NCBI RefSeq assembly: GCF_014268595.2
Contig: NZ_CP077091.1
Location: 642,501-706,500, forward strand
Direction: 5' to 3'
DNA: 64,000 nucleotides
Origin: Pseudomonas hamedanensis
GTDB taxonomy: Bacteria; Pseudomonadota; Gammaproteobacteria; Pseudomonadales; Pseudomonadaceae
Numbering within the stretch: the stretch's first letter is position 1; each line of letters begins with the position of its first letter. The position numbers and the translations under genes are program-made. This document shows, piece by piece, positions 41,125-49,407 of the stretch. Below the pieces are notes generated by a model. It worked only from the letters and a program-made list of their open reading frames with translations. It searched no databases and had not been told where the DNA came from.

Positions 41125-41797
41125 GCCGGATTTTGCGGCGGAACAACCAGGCGCTGATCAGGCCCAGGGCCAGCCAGAACGCGACGTTGGTCAACTGCGA
41201 GGCAATCTTGAACTGAGTTTCCAATGCTTGTGGGGCAAGCATCGAATGCACCTGCGGCTGCGGCGCGCCGATTACGTGGGGCACCAGCAGGATGGCGACG
41301 CCGAAGATCTTCATCAGCCAGTTGTGGCTGAACGCAAGCAAGGCCAGGCCGACAGCGGTGGAGGCGGCCGTACCGATCCACCAGAGCTGCCGTGAAGCCA
41401 GGTCCGCCGCGGCAGTGCCCGGCAATTCCGGCGGCAGGCCCAGGGTCGGTGCCAGCACGAACGTCGCGTAACCGGCCAGGCCCCAGAGCAGGCCCTGCGA
41501 GGTTTTCTTCGGCGCACGCAGCGTGTACAGGCCGGCAAGCATCAGGGCGAAACCGACGGCGACGACCAGATTGCCGCCCGTGGTCGACACCACACGTTGC
41601 CAGCCGTTTTCCGGCTCCCAGGCTTCGCTGTCATGGCTATGAGCAGCAGCCCCGGCGGCGTGTTCGTGAGCTTCGGCCACAGGCTCTGCTTGCTCGTAGG
41701 TTTCCGCCTGCAAAATCAGCGGCGACACCCAGAAGCTTTGCAGCAGGGCGGCCAGCAGGCCGCTGAAGCCTGCGGTTTGGGCAATGCGCTTGATCAT
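41117..41797 (-). CDS. cbtA: Cobalt transporter subunit CbtA
   Basis: 226 residues with about five membrane helices (FSGLLAALLQSFWV, NLVVAVGFALMLAGLYTL, GLLWGLAGYATFVLAPTLGLPPEL, AVGLALLAFSHNWL, LTNVAFWLALGLISAWLF). A His/Glu-rich loop after helix 1 (EAHEHAAGAAAHSHDSE) suits metal binding. CbtA with CbtB is a predicted B12-regulated cobalt importer. ATG 41797 gives the family start MIKRIAQTAGF. B12 riboswitch control is visible upstream of cbtB. Confidence 0.92.
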   Translation of the reverse strand: MIKRIAQTAGFSGLLAALLQSFWVSPLILQAETYEQAEPVAEAHEHAAGAAAHSHDSEAWEPENGWQRVVSTTGGNLVVAVGFALMLAGLYTLRAPKKTSQGLLWGLAGYATFVLAPTLGLPPELPGTAAADLASRQLWWIGTAASTAVGLALLAFSHNWLMKIFGVAILLVPHVIGAPQPQVHSMLAPQALETQFKIASQLTNVAFWLALGLISAWLFRRKIRHE

Positions 41798-41808
41798 CTC
41801 GGCAGGTC

Positions 41809-42006
41809 TCAGTGGCACGGGAACGCGGCGCTGTGGCGGGTATCGTGGGCGGCGTTGTGCACCGCTTCGATGTGCGAGAAACCGGCGAAATAGACGAGGC
41901 CGGCGCCGAGGATCGACGCCAGCAGCGCGGCGATCAGGCGTTGCGACAGGGTGCTGGTGCTGGAGATGGTGTCCGTGGTGTTGCCGGTGCTGCTGATAAT
42001 CGACAT
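41809..42006 (-). CDS. cbtB: Cobalt transporter subunit CbtB
   Basis: 65 residues: a Ser/Thr-rich N-terminus, one membrane helix (LIAALLASILGAGLVYFAGF) and a His-bearing tail (SHIEAVHNAAHDTRHSAAFPCH) typical of CbtB. It partners CbtA in cobalt uptake. First gene after the riboswitch; 11 bp before cbtA. Confidence 0.9.
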   Translation of the reverse strand: MSIISSTGNTTDTISSTSTLSQRLIAALLASILGAGLVYFAGFSHIEAVHNAAHDTRHSAAFPCH

Positions 42007-42139
42007 GGCGCTTCCCTCTGAAGTGTCAGCGGGTGAACAGAGCGCATGCAGACTCCCCGCGAGTCAGGCCCGCAGAGGTTCGAACAGCGCCCGCCCACCG
42101 CGGGTTTGTCTGGTGCAGTGACGCCGAGGCGCACTGTGT

Positions 42140-42333
42140 GTTGCGGGCCGGTCTCCGGGCTCACGAGGGGCTGGCATTGAAGCCGACCTGCAAGCATCAC
42201 CTTCCCATGCCGGGGCACAGTGGATCTGACGCTTCGCTCGCTTACCGTTGCGGGGGCAGCACCGGACTGACATGGCTTGAGAGTAAAGCACATGATTCAC
42301 CGGTTTCCCGTTTCACCCTGTGAAGGGCACCCG
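42140..42333 (-). ncRNA. Cobalamin riboswitch upstream of cbtB
   Basis: On the minus strand the 5' part reads GGTGCCCTTCACAGGGTGAA then GGGAAACCGGTGAATC. The 3' B12-box-like part reads GAGCCCGGAGACCGGCCC. Order and spacing fit the AdoCbl riboswitch. It should repress the cbtB-cbtA-cobE-cobM unit when B12 is plentiful. Confidence 0.9.
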
Positions 42334-42382
42334 TAACAAGTTGTGTAGGAGAGCATGGGCGGGGATCGCCGTCAATCGACGA

Positions 42383-42709
42383 CTAGCGCAGGGCGAGCAG
42401 CACGTACACCGCCAAAGCAATCAGAAACGCATAGTAAGACTTCAGTCGCGTCAGGCTCAGCAGCCAGGCCAGCGCCACCGGCACAATCCACGGCATGGCC
42501 GCCGCCTGTTGTGTCGCCAGCGGATACAGCGCCCCGGCCAGCAGGCTGACCAGCATCGCCACCGAGGTGTATTTGCCAAGCCGGTCGATGAAGGTGCGGG
42601 CACCGCCGGACAGCCGTTCGACATTGACCGCCAGCGGCAACAAGCGGCACACCGCCGACACCAGCGCGCAGATCGCAACGTACAGCCAGAAGGTACTAGG
42701 GTCGGTCAT
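42383..42709 (-). CDS. azlD: AzlD-type small subunit of an amino acid exporter
   Basis: 108 residues, four membrane helices (FWLYVAICALVSAVCRLLPL, VAMLVSLLAGALYPLA, AAAMPWIVPVALAWLL, YYAFLIALAVYVLLAL), matching AzlD. AzlC-AzlD pairs export branched-chain amino acids and analogues. It overlaps the upstream azlC by 14 bp and is last in the six-gene operon. Here it probably exports the operon's amino acid-like product (inference). Confidence 0.88.
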   Translation of the reverse strand: MTDPSTFWLYVAICALVSAVCRLLPLAVNVERLSGGARTFIDRLGKYTSVAMLVSLLAGALYPLATQQAAAMPWIVPVALAWLLSLTRLKSYYAFLIALAVYVLLALR

Positions 42710-43394
42710 AGGCGTAACTCGTCAGGACCGTGACCGCCAACACCAACAGCAGGCTGATTTCGCCCAGCCAGAGCAAACTCGCGGCAGCGGCCAGACCGGC
42801 AATCCATTGTCCATGGAAGCTGTGACGGTCGCGCGCCATTTTGCCCAGCGATGCGCTGAGAAAGATCGCAATCACTACGCTGGCATGGTCCATCAAGGCG
42901 TCGTCGGCCAGGCGGGCGAAGCAGTAACCGACCACGGTGCCGAGCAGGGCGGCGGCGTACAACAACAAGCACACGGTGTTGGCGTACGGGCGGCTGATCG
43001 GCTGCTGTTCCTTGCGGATCGACATCAGCGTGAAGGCCGCGTTAGCCATCACCGCCAAGGCCGGGACGAACGTTTTGATCGGGCCGTCGAGGCTCGATTT
43101 CAGGCTCAGCGTGAACACCAGAAAACGCAGGTTGATGCTCAGTGCCGACACCAGCACGCCGAAAGCATTGAGCAGATGCGCCGGGGTTTCCAGCAGGGTC
43201 AGTTGCAACGGCGAGGCCATCACCGTGCCGCTGAACACCACCATGGCCGGCAAGTCCAGGCCATGGCGGCGCCCGAGCATGCCGATCAGGCTGAAGGTCA
43301 GCAGCAGCGAAAAGACGAGCGGCAGCGCATCGCGAATGCCGGTCGCAATCTCGTTGTGCGCCGCCGGTTTTGCCAGTGCGGACTCAGCCGGCAT
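42696..43394 (-). CDS. azlC: AzlC family amino acid export permease
   Basis: 232 residues with several hydrophobic helices and the family start pattern GIRDALPLVFSLLLTFSLIGMLGRRHGL; also SGTVMASPLQLTLLE and ALSINLRFLVFTLSL. Large subunit of the AzlCD exporter. The start at 43394 overlaps the upstream isomerase gene by 11 bp. Neighbours are biosynthetic, so export of the made compound (self-protection) is a better guess than amino acid homeostasis. Confidence 0.85.
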   Translation of the reverse strand: MPAESALAKPAAHNEIATGIRDALPLVFSLLLTFSLIGMLGRRHGLDLPAMVVFSGTVMASPLQLTLLETPAHLLNAFGVLVSALSINLRFLVFTLSLKSSLDGPIKTFVPALAVMANAAFTLMSIRKEQQPISRPYANTVCLLLYAAALLGTVVGYCFARLADDALMDHASVVIAIFLSASLGKMARDRHSFHGQWIAGLAAAASLLWLGEISLLLVLAVTVLTSYAYDRP

Positions 43395-44301
43395 GGGTGC
43401 TGCGGCGCGCGTCGGCGAGCAGCTTCTCCACGCCGTTTTTATAGGCCAGGGCTTTTTCCAGGTAGTACTCGGTGGAAAAGCGCGGAATGAATTCTTCGAC
43501 CACCGCCACCCCGCGATAGCCATTGACTGCAAAGCGATTGAGCACATCGCTCAGGCGCAGGTTGCCTTCGCCGATCGGCAGGTGCTGGTGGTGGGTGTCG
43601 TTGAGGTCGGCGATGTGCAAATGGCGGGTCACCGGCGCGAGAGCGGCGATGGCGGCGAACAGCTCGTCGCCATACGGCAGCAGTGAGCACAGGTGCGTCA
43701 CATCGATGGTCACGAAGCAGCCGGTTTGCTGGTGGAAACGCAGGTGTTCCTCGACCGTGAAAACCGGGAATTTCGGCCGCTGACCGCCCATGTTTTCCAG
43801 GCACAGGGCGATGCCCGTCGTATTGCAACGTGCCTTGACTTGATTGATGGCGGCGATCAGGTTGTCGAGCAGCTCGCGGTTTTCCAGTTGATCCTTGTAG
43901 CCGGGGTGGAAGGTGACGCTGGTGGCGCCGGCCTGACAGGAAAAGTCCACGGCAGCAGTCAGGCAGTCCACGGCTTGTCCACGTTCGGCCAGATCAGGGG
44001 AACACAGGTTGTACTCGCGGCCCCACCAGCCGGCATGCACCGTCAACGTGATGCCGTTTTGCTCGGTGAAGCTGCGGATCTGTCGGGCGAGGTTCGCACG
44101 TTGTTCGATGCTGAGCGACCAGAACACCTTTTCGGCGTCTTCGCCGATTTCGAATTCCACGGCCTTGAAGTAGCGGGCCAGATCGGTGATCGAACCGAAA
44201 ATGTCCGCCGGATTGTCGTAGACGTTGGTGGAAAAAGAGATCAGCGGGAAATCAGCGCTGATCGGCCCATCGATGCGGTACAGCGTCTCTTGTGTGGTCA
44301 T
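43384..44301 (-). CDS. Sugar phosphate isomerase/epimerase-type TIM barrel enzyme
   Basis: 305 residues of the AP endonuclease 2/xylose isomerase-like TIM barrel. Probable metal ligands are in TSVTFHPGYKD, LCLENMGGQ, VTIDVTHLCSLL, HLHIADLND and VAVVEEF. Relatives are isomerases, epimerases or dehydratases needing a divalent metal. It overlaps the ATP-grasp gene by 4 bp. In this operon it may isomerise a small polar intermediate. The exact reaction cannot be read from sequence. Confidence 0.85.
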   Translation of the reverse strand: MTTQETLYRIDGPISADFPLISFSTNVYDNPADIFGSITDLARYFKAVEFEIGEDAEKVFWSLSIEQRANLARQIRSFTEQNGITLTVHAGWWGREYNLCSPDLAERGQAVDCLTAAVDFSCQAGATSVTFHPGYKDQLENRELLDNLIAAINQVKARCNTTGIALCLENMGGQRPKFPVFTVEEHLRFHQQTGCFVTIDVTHLCSLLPYGDELFAAIAALAPVTRHLHIADLNDTHHQHLPIGEGNLRLSDVLNRFAVNGYRGVAVVEEFIPRFSTEYYLEKALAYKNGVEKLLADARRSTHAG

Positions 44302-46718
44302 TGCGCCTGTCCTTGCGTAGTGAAAGGTGGGTGGGAAATCGCGGCGTTGAACAGCACCGGGTCGTCCGCCTCGCGACAGGCCAGCAACACGTAGCCGTGA
44401 CGGTCGGCGGAGCGGCGGATCGGGCGGCCGAACTTGTCGTGGTTGAGGCTCGCGCGCAGGGCGAAGGGTTGCTCCAGCAGACGTGCCTGTAGCGGTTGCG
44501 GGTCAGTGGCGGGGTCCGCTTCGATGTAGCGGATCGCCATTTTCACGTAGTGCTTTTCCGGCGCCGGCAGCGCGATGCCGGTCATGGCGGCGAGGGTGCT
44601 GGCGGCCAGGTGCACGCCGGTGGTTTTCCAGACCATTTCCCAGATCTGGTCGCCGCCGAAGCGGGTCTGGGTTTCGATGAACTGCAGGCGTGAACCGTCG
44701 AGCTTGACCTCGGTATGCGCCGGTCCCCAGCGGTTGCCCATGCGTTCGAGCAGCCACAGCACGGCTTCTTCGATTTGTACACGCGTGGCGTTGTCGAGCC
44801 CGGCCGGAAAGTCATGCCCGGTTTCGACGTAACCCGGCGCGCCGCTGGTGTGCTTGCGCGTGATACCAAGGATTTGATGGCGGCCGTCCAGGCTCAGCGA
44901 CTCGACGCTGTATTCATCGCCACCGGCGAACGCCTCGATCAGATTGTCGCCTTGAAGCTGTAGATGCTCGGCGTCCTCCGGTTGGTTGATGGCATAAACG
45001 CCCTGGCTGCCCGAGCCGTTGACGGGTTTGACGATGGCCGGACCATGACGCAGAACGAAGGCGCGAACCTCCTCGACACGGGTCACCGCCGCCGCCGGCA
45101 GCTCGTAGCGGCTGCCCTGAAGCAACTGGCGAAAGCGCAGCTTGTCGCGGCTGACTTCGACGCTGCGCAGGCTGTTGTGCGTGATGCCCAGCCGTTCGCC
45201 GAGCTGTGAGGCGGGCAACAGGCCCAGCTCCGAGAACGACACCACGGCAGCGAATGGCCGCTGCCGGTGCAAGCGCTCAAGCGTTTCGCTATAGGCCGAG
45301 AGGTCGGCGATGTCTGGTGTCAGCACCAGCGTTGCATGCTCGCGCTGGTACTCAGAGACCTCGCCGGGTGGTTGAACGAGGGTAAAACGCAGTTGCCGCG
45401 CAGTGTCCCAATCCAGCCCCGAATCGCGCCCGCCGATGAGCAAGACGTGCTTGCCACTCGCCGCCGTCGAGGTTTCGCCGTAGACATCGAGGTCAGCGAC
45501 GGCCAGCAAGGATTCACGCAGGCTCGCGGTGTCGGGCTGCTTGAACTCGATGTACAGATAGTTCTGAAAACCGTGGCTGACCGGGCCGATGCTGTCGCCC
45601 GGATCGACGTAGGCGTACCAGCGCTGGAAGCCCGGCAGGCGGGTGATGCGGTCGGCGTTGTGCAGGCCGTCATAGAAGCGGTCTGCACGGGCGAAGGGGG
45701 TGGCGATGCCGAACGGCGCGGGCGTCTGGCGGGGCTGGGGCAGCGTTTGCGCGCTGAGTGCCCGGTGATAACAGACGTCCAGCGACAACCCCCACGCCTG
45801 GCGAATGACATGAATCCGGCTGCCGCCCGGGCGCGCGCCAACCTCAAGAACTCGCGGCCCGTTGGCGGTGAGAATGAATTCGACGTGGGCAAACGTACCC
45901 GCCAGTTCCAGCGCTTTCACCGCGTCATGGGCCAGGCGCTGGCAGCGCGCTTGCAACGCGGTATCGGCGGCCAGCGTCGACGGGGTGTAGCGGGCGAAGT
46001 GGTGAAAATCAGCGCGACCGATATCGACACCGGCGATCACGTCGACAATCGGAAAACTGTGAATCGTGCCGTCCGCCGCGATAGCGCAATCAATGGAGTG
46101 ATTGGAGCCCTGAAGGAATTCCTCCAGCAGCAACTGATCGGTTTCACGCTGTTTGCCCGCCACGTAACGTTGCAGCGCGGGCCATTCATGGCGGGCGTAG
46201 TCGAGCAGTTCCTGTGGATTGTGGAGGCAGCGCACAAACAGGCTGCTGTAGAGGTTCGCCGGTTTCAGAATGAACGGGTAGGGCAGTTCCGTCGGGCGCG
46301 CGAGCAGCTCGTCGATGCGGACCTCGCGCGACAGCACGTGCAGATCGGGATTGCCCGACTGCTGGAAGCGTTGGCGTTGCAGCACCTTGTCCAAGGTGTT
46401 TTCCACGTTCCGATGCAAATGCGCCAGGGCCGGCAGCGCCGCGCACAGTCGGGCGGTGATGGCGACATAGCCTTCGCGGAAATTCAGCACGCTGGTGAAC
46501 CGGTGCTCGTCGAGCAGGCGCTGCGTCAGGGCGATCAGTTCCGCGCTCAGCCCTTTGGAAAAATCGTACCGGGCCACGGGCGAAATCCGGCTCGCGTCGG
46601 CGATCTTGCTGGTCTTGCGGCTGTCGGCGATCAACAGCGGCGTAATGCCTTCGGCGAGCAAGCCTTCGTATTCGCCGTCGCGGATGTTGCCGATGATCAG
46701 GCAGGCTGGCGCGCTCAT
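44298..46718 (-). CDS. Tandem ATP-grasp ligase
   Basis: 806 residues made of two ATP-grasp units. Unit 1 (about 1-400) has the ATP Lys region FILKPANLYSSLF, LLLEEFLQGSNHSID and the Mg-binding FILTANGPRVLEVGARPGG. Unit 2 (about 420-806) has AIVKPVNGSGSQGVYA, LIEAFAGGDEYSVES and TEVKLDGSRLQFIETQTRFGGD. Both keep the catalytic acidic residues, so two carboxylate-amine ligations, or one plus a regulatory site, are possible, as in peptide or amino acid ligases. Start at ATG 46718 with AGGAGA upstream, overlapping the PLP gene's stop by 4 bp (ATGA). Product unknown. Confidence 0.85.
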   Translation of the reverse strand: MSAPACLIIGNIRDGEYEGLLAEGITPLLIADSRKTSKIADASRISPVARYDFSKGLSAELIALTQRLLDEHRFTSVLNFREGYVAITARLCAALPALAHLHRNVENTLDKVLQRQRFQQSGNPDLHVLSREVRIDELLARPTELPYPFILKPANLYSSLFVRCLHNPQELLDYARHEWPALQRYVAGKQRETDQLLLEEFLQGSNHSIDCAIAADGTIHSFPIVDVIAGVDIGRADFHHFARYTPSTLAADTALQARCQRLAHDAVKALELAGTFAHVEFILTANGPRVLEVGARPGGSRIHVIRQAWGLSLDVCYHRALSAQTLPQPRQTPAPFGIATPFARADRFYDGLHNADRITRLPGFQRWYAYVDPGDSIGPVSHGFQNYLYIEFKQPDTASLRESLLAVADLDVYGETSTAASGKHVLLIGGRDSGLDWDTARQLRFTLVQPPGEVSEYQREHATLVLTPDIADLSAYSETLERLHRQRPFAAVVSFSELGLLPASQLGERLGITHNSLRSVEVSRDKLRFRQLLQGSRYELPAAAVTRVEEVRAFVLRHGPAIVKPVNGSGSQGVYAINQPEDAEHLQLQGDNLIEAFAGGDEYSVESLSLDGRHQILGITRKHTSGAPGYVETGHDFPAGLDNATRVQIEEAVLWLLERMGNRWGPAHTEVKLDGSRLQFIETQTRFGGDQIWEMVWKTTGVHLAASTLAAMTGIALPAPEKHYVKMAIRYIEADPATDPQPLQARLLEQPFALRASLNHDKFGRPIRRSADRHGYVLLACREADDPVLFNAAISHPPFTTQGQAQ

Positions 46719-47995
46719 TGGCAAGTCTCCTGGTCGAAGCTGTAGTGGATCCGGTTCAGGCGTTGACAGATGTGGTTCAGGCGGACGCGGTCCACGCCGT
46801 TCGCGCCACCGCTGAGGACGTTGCGGATGATGTGCGCCAAGGCATCCAGGTCCTCGCCGGTGATACCGAGTCGGGTAATTTCCTGCAGGCCGAAGCGCAG
46901 GCAGTCGCGGCCGTTGACCTGTTTGTTGTTGACCCGAATGCCCAGTTCGTTGAGCCGTTGCGCCGCTTGCCGGGCCTGTTCACCTTCGAGCAACAGCAGG
47001 TGCGTGTCGGTGGGGTGCAGCGTCCAGCCGGGAATGCCGACCAGTGCGTCGTGCAACTGGCGGGTGTTGGCGCACATGCGCTGGGCGTAGGCCTGGCCGT
47101 ACTGGCGGGTTTCCACAAGGGTGACGAATAATTGCAGCAGGCCGGGCAGGTTGGGCGAGGACACCAGCCCGCCGCTGAGGGTCTGCTCGATCCGCCGGGC
47201 GAGGTCGGCACGCCGCGACACGATCAGCGCCCGGTGCGGACCGGCGAGGGATTTGTGCGTGTTGCCCTGAAGAATGTCGGCCCCGTCGTCCAGCGGATTG
47301 GGGAAGGCCTGACCGGCGATCAGCCCCAGAGTGTGCGAGGCGTCGTAGATAATCAGCGTGCGCTGCAGGCCGCAGCGATCGAGCAAGGCGCGCAACGGCT
47401 GAAGGGCGATCGCCCGGGTGGTCAGGCCGTGGTCGAGCAGTACAGCAGCGGGGGGCGCCGCGAGGGTTTGAAGCTGTTGCTGGAAATCCTCGAGATCGAT
47501 TTGCCCGCCAGCGGTCAGTCTGCAAAACACGCTGTGCCTGCCGATTTTTTGCACCAGTGGGCCAGTAGCAAAATGTCCGCCGCTGGCGGGTGCCAGCGAC
47601 ACAATGGCGTCGCCCGGTTCGCTCAGGGCGGCCAGCACGCTCAGTGTGCAGTGCACGCCGGACAACACGCGATACTCGACGAAAGGGGCGTTGAACATCG
47701 CCTGCACGGCCTGGGTCGCCAATGCCTTCAATGTTTCGACTTCGGGAAAGTGCTCGATCTGCATGCCGTTGAATTCAGCGGCATAGCGTTGGCCTTCGAT
47801 GGCTTGAGCGTTGAACAAGTAACGCTCGTAATGCCGGTTCTGGCCGAGTGTGCGCGCAGTGTCGGACAAAATATTTTCATTGGCCGTCAGCGACAAGGTA
47901 CAAGTTCGTCGCGCTCCGGCCTGTTGGAACTGTTCAATAATAAAATCATGTGCGCCGGGTGTGCCGACTGAAAGTGCATGGCTTGAATGATTCAT
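46715..47995 (-). CDS. SHMT-like PLP-dependent aldolase/transferase
   Basis: 426 residues of the fold-type I serine hydroxymethyltransferase group: LSLTANENILSD, RYLFNAQAIEGQRYAAEFNG, VEYRVLSGVHC, IIYDASHTLGLIAGQAF (PLP Asp and His) and GNTHKSLAGPHRALIV with the Schiff-base Lys at 248. Compared with true GlyA, the central region is shortened and changed, and it sits in a biosynthetic operon. It is therefore likely a specialised hydroxymethyl- or aldol-type enzyme on a beta-hydroxy amino acid. The start overlaps the dioxygenase stop by one base (TAATG). Confidence 0.85.
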   Translation of the reverse strand: MNHSSHALSVGTPGAHDFIIEQFQQAGARRTCTLSLTANENILSDTARTLGQNRHYERYLFNAQAIEGQRYAAEFNGMQIEHFPEVETLKALATQAVQAMFNAPFVEYRVLSGVHCTLSVLAALSEPGDAIVSLAPASGGHFATGPLVQKIGRHSVFCRLTAGGQIDLEDFQQQLQTLAAPPAAVLLDHGLTTRAIALQPLRALLDRCGLQRTLIIYDASHTLGLIAGQAFPNPLDDGADILQGNTHKSLAGPHRALIVSRRADLARRIEQTLSGGLVSSPNLPGLLQLFVTLVETRQYGQAYAQRMCANTRQLHDALVGIPGWTLHPTDTHLLLLEGEQARQAAQRLNELGIRVNNKQVNGRDCLRFGLQEITRLGITGEDLDALAHIIRNVLSGGANGVDRVRLNHICQRLNRIHYSFDQETCQ

Positions 47996-48747
47996 TAATA
48001 GTCCGCCAGGTCGAAGTCGATAATCAACATGTCGCGGCTGCCGCGATCCGAATGCATGCCTGATGTTTGCAGCGGTGAAACTTCGTGCAGAAGTATTCGG
48101 TCATTCAAAACAACGGTTTCCATGTAGTCCGTCAAAGTTGCACTGAATACACAGTCGCCTTCTTCCGCAAATATCCGGCTTTCTCCCCCCGTGACTTGCT
48201 GGCGTTGGATCAGGTGTTGAAAGACAAAATCGTGCCCGTCGCGATGCCGGCCTTCGGGGGTGGCGTGGCCGGCATTGCGTTCATCGCAGAGGATGCGGAA
48301 TTGATGGCAGGTCACCAGCCAGTCACGCGGGCCGACGGTCAACTCCATCAGTGCCAGGTCGGCGGCGAGCAAAGTTCGCAGGACCGCAGAGTCGATGAAT
48401 GCCGCTTCGCTGCGCGTATAAGTGCGCTGTACCCCGCCCAGCAGCGGGTTGTGGGCCTGGGCCTGAAAAAAATGGCAGTCGGGCAGCGGCGTCCATTGGT
48501 GTGCCCGATGACGATATTCGAACTTGCAGATGCGCCGCTCGCGGACACCGTTTTGCGCGTGCAAATATCCGTCGCGAGGCAAACGCTCCCAAGTCGCATT
48601 GAATGCCCGGCAATCTCCGCGCCCCAGCCTCGCAACCTGCGCCGCCGGATACTGATCACTGTGCACGTAATGGCGATGACGCAGTTGTTCGGCAAGTTCC
48701 TTCAATACAGCATCGCCTGAATGCCGTAACGCATGGCCGGCACTCAT
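47995..48747 (-). CDS. 2-oxoglutarate/Fe(II) dioxygenase (PF10014, isoleucine-dioxygenase type)
   Basis: 250 residues. The iron triad is H168-x-D170 (EGRHRDGHDF) with H221 (ILLHEVSPL), and R238 (GSRDMLIIDF) is placed to bind 2-oxoglutarate. This pattern is that of the free L-amino acid hydroxylases related to Bacillus IDO. It probably hydroxylates a free aliphatic amino acid as the first step of the operon. ATG 48747 has no Shine-Dalgarno and overlaps the stop of a 22-codon ORF, so translation is probably coupled. The Bacillus ido cluster likewise carries an amino acid exporter gene. Confidence 0.85.
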   Translation of the reverse strand: MSAGHALRHSGDAVLKELAEQLRHRHYVHSDQYPAAQVARLGRGDCRAFNATWERLPRDGYLHAQNGVRERRICKFEYRHRAHQWTPLPDCHFFQAQAHNPLLGGVQRTYTRSEAAFIDSAVLRTLLAADLALMELTVGPRDWLVTCHQFRILCDERNAGHATPEGRHRDGHDFVFQHLIQRQQVTGGESRIFAEEGDCVFSATLTDYMETVVLNDRILLHEVSPLQTSGMHSDRGSRDMLIIDFDLADY

Positions 48748-48812
48748 GCTGTTGCTACACAAGTTTGGGGGACAGGAATAAACAGAATGGAACACTGATA
48801 GTAATCAGGCAT
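48744..48812 (-). CDS. 22-residue upstream ORF coupled to the dioxygenase gene
   Basis: ATG 48812 is preceded by AAAGGAA at 7 nt spacing. The ORF starts MPDYYQCSILFIPV, has two Cys, and ends in TGA overlapping the dioxygenase ATG (ATGA). Since the dioxygenase start lacks its own Shine-Dalgarno, this ORF is likely translated to deliver ribosomes. Whether the peptide itself matters (leader, precursor or nothing) is open. Confidence 0.5.
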   Translation of the reverse strand: MPDYYQCSILFIPVPQTCVATA

Positions 48813-49106
48813 GCAAGAATTCCTTTCTTGTGGGGGCGCAGTCCATGTGAGGCCCATGGTTCATATCCTGTATTAATTTATCAATTGTGTTTTTGTAAAG
48901 AAATGTAATTAAGGTGTTCAGGCGCTCTATTTCAAGTGTGTCCGCCGAATTGCACTTAGTTGGTGGCCGATTGATATGTCAGAGATAACTTACAGATTTT
49001 GTGTTAGTTGAGATCTGTTCTCGATACATATATGAAAGATTAATGTCCATATAGCGATAATATTGCAAAGATTGACCCGCCTGCCGCGCATGCGTAGCCT
49101 TGCGCT
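48813..49106. other. AT-rich divergent intergenic region
   Basis: About 290 bp between the biosynthetic operon and the cobW riboswitch, clearly richer in A+T than the flanking genes (for example GTAATTAAGG, ACATATATGAAAGATTAATG, GATAATATTG). No gene is visible. It should hold the promoters of both units. Confidence 0.5.
48869..48900 (-). promoter_or_regulatory. Possible sigma-70 promoter of the biosynthetic operon
   Basis: On the minus strand TTTACA is followed after 16 bp by ATTAAT in an AT-rich stretch, about 60 bp before the 22-codon ORF. The match is moderate. Confidence 0.35.
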
Positions 49107-49295
49107 TTCGAGGTTCTTCGGCGCGTGCCGAAGCTAAGAAGGGAACGCGGTCAAAGCCGCGGCTGCCCCCGCAACTGTGAACGGTGCTGTTCGCTGCCAC
49201 GCCACTGCCGGCTCCTTGCAAGGAGCCAGCGGGAAGGCGCAGCGAATACCAGGCCCAAGGCCTGAACACCGTCAGCCAGGAGACCTGCCTCGTCA
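49107..49295 (+). ncRNA. Cobalamin riboswitch upstream of cobW
   Basis: Reads CGAGGTTCTTCGG at the 5' end, then AAGAAGGGAACGCGGT, GCTGCCCCCGCAACTGTGA and near the 3' end the B12 box GTCAGCCAGGAGACCTGCC. All core elements of the AdoCbl riboswitch are present in order. It should switch off cobW-cobN-chlI-chlD when B12 is sufficient. Confidence 0.95.
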
Positions 49296-49407
49296 CAGAT
49301 TTCTGACTTTCAACCGGGCGGGGTGATCCGGTGGCGAATTCTCCAGGCGCGCGCGTGCGTTGCCGGTTCTCGTCCCGTATGCCCGCCGCTTGCCAAAGGG
49401 CATATCG

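Noticed and set aside
45267..46745. Plus-strand 492-codon frame opposite the ATP-grasp gene
   Set aside because: Antisense to a protein with clear ATP-grasp motifs in both halves.
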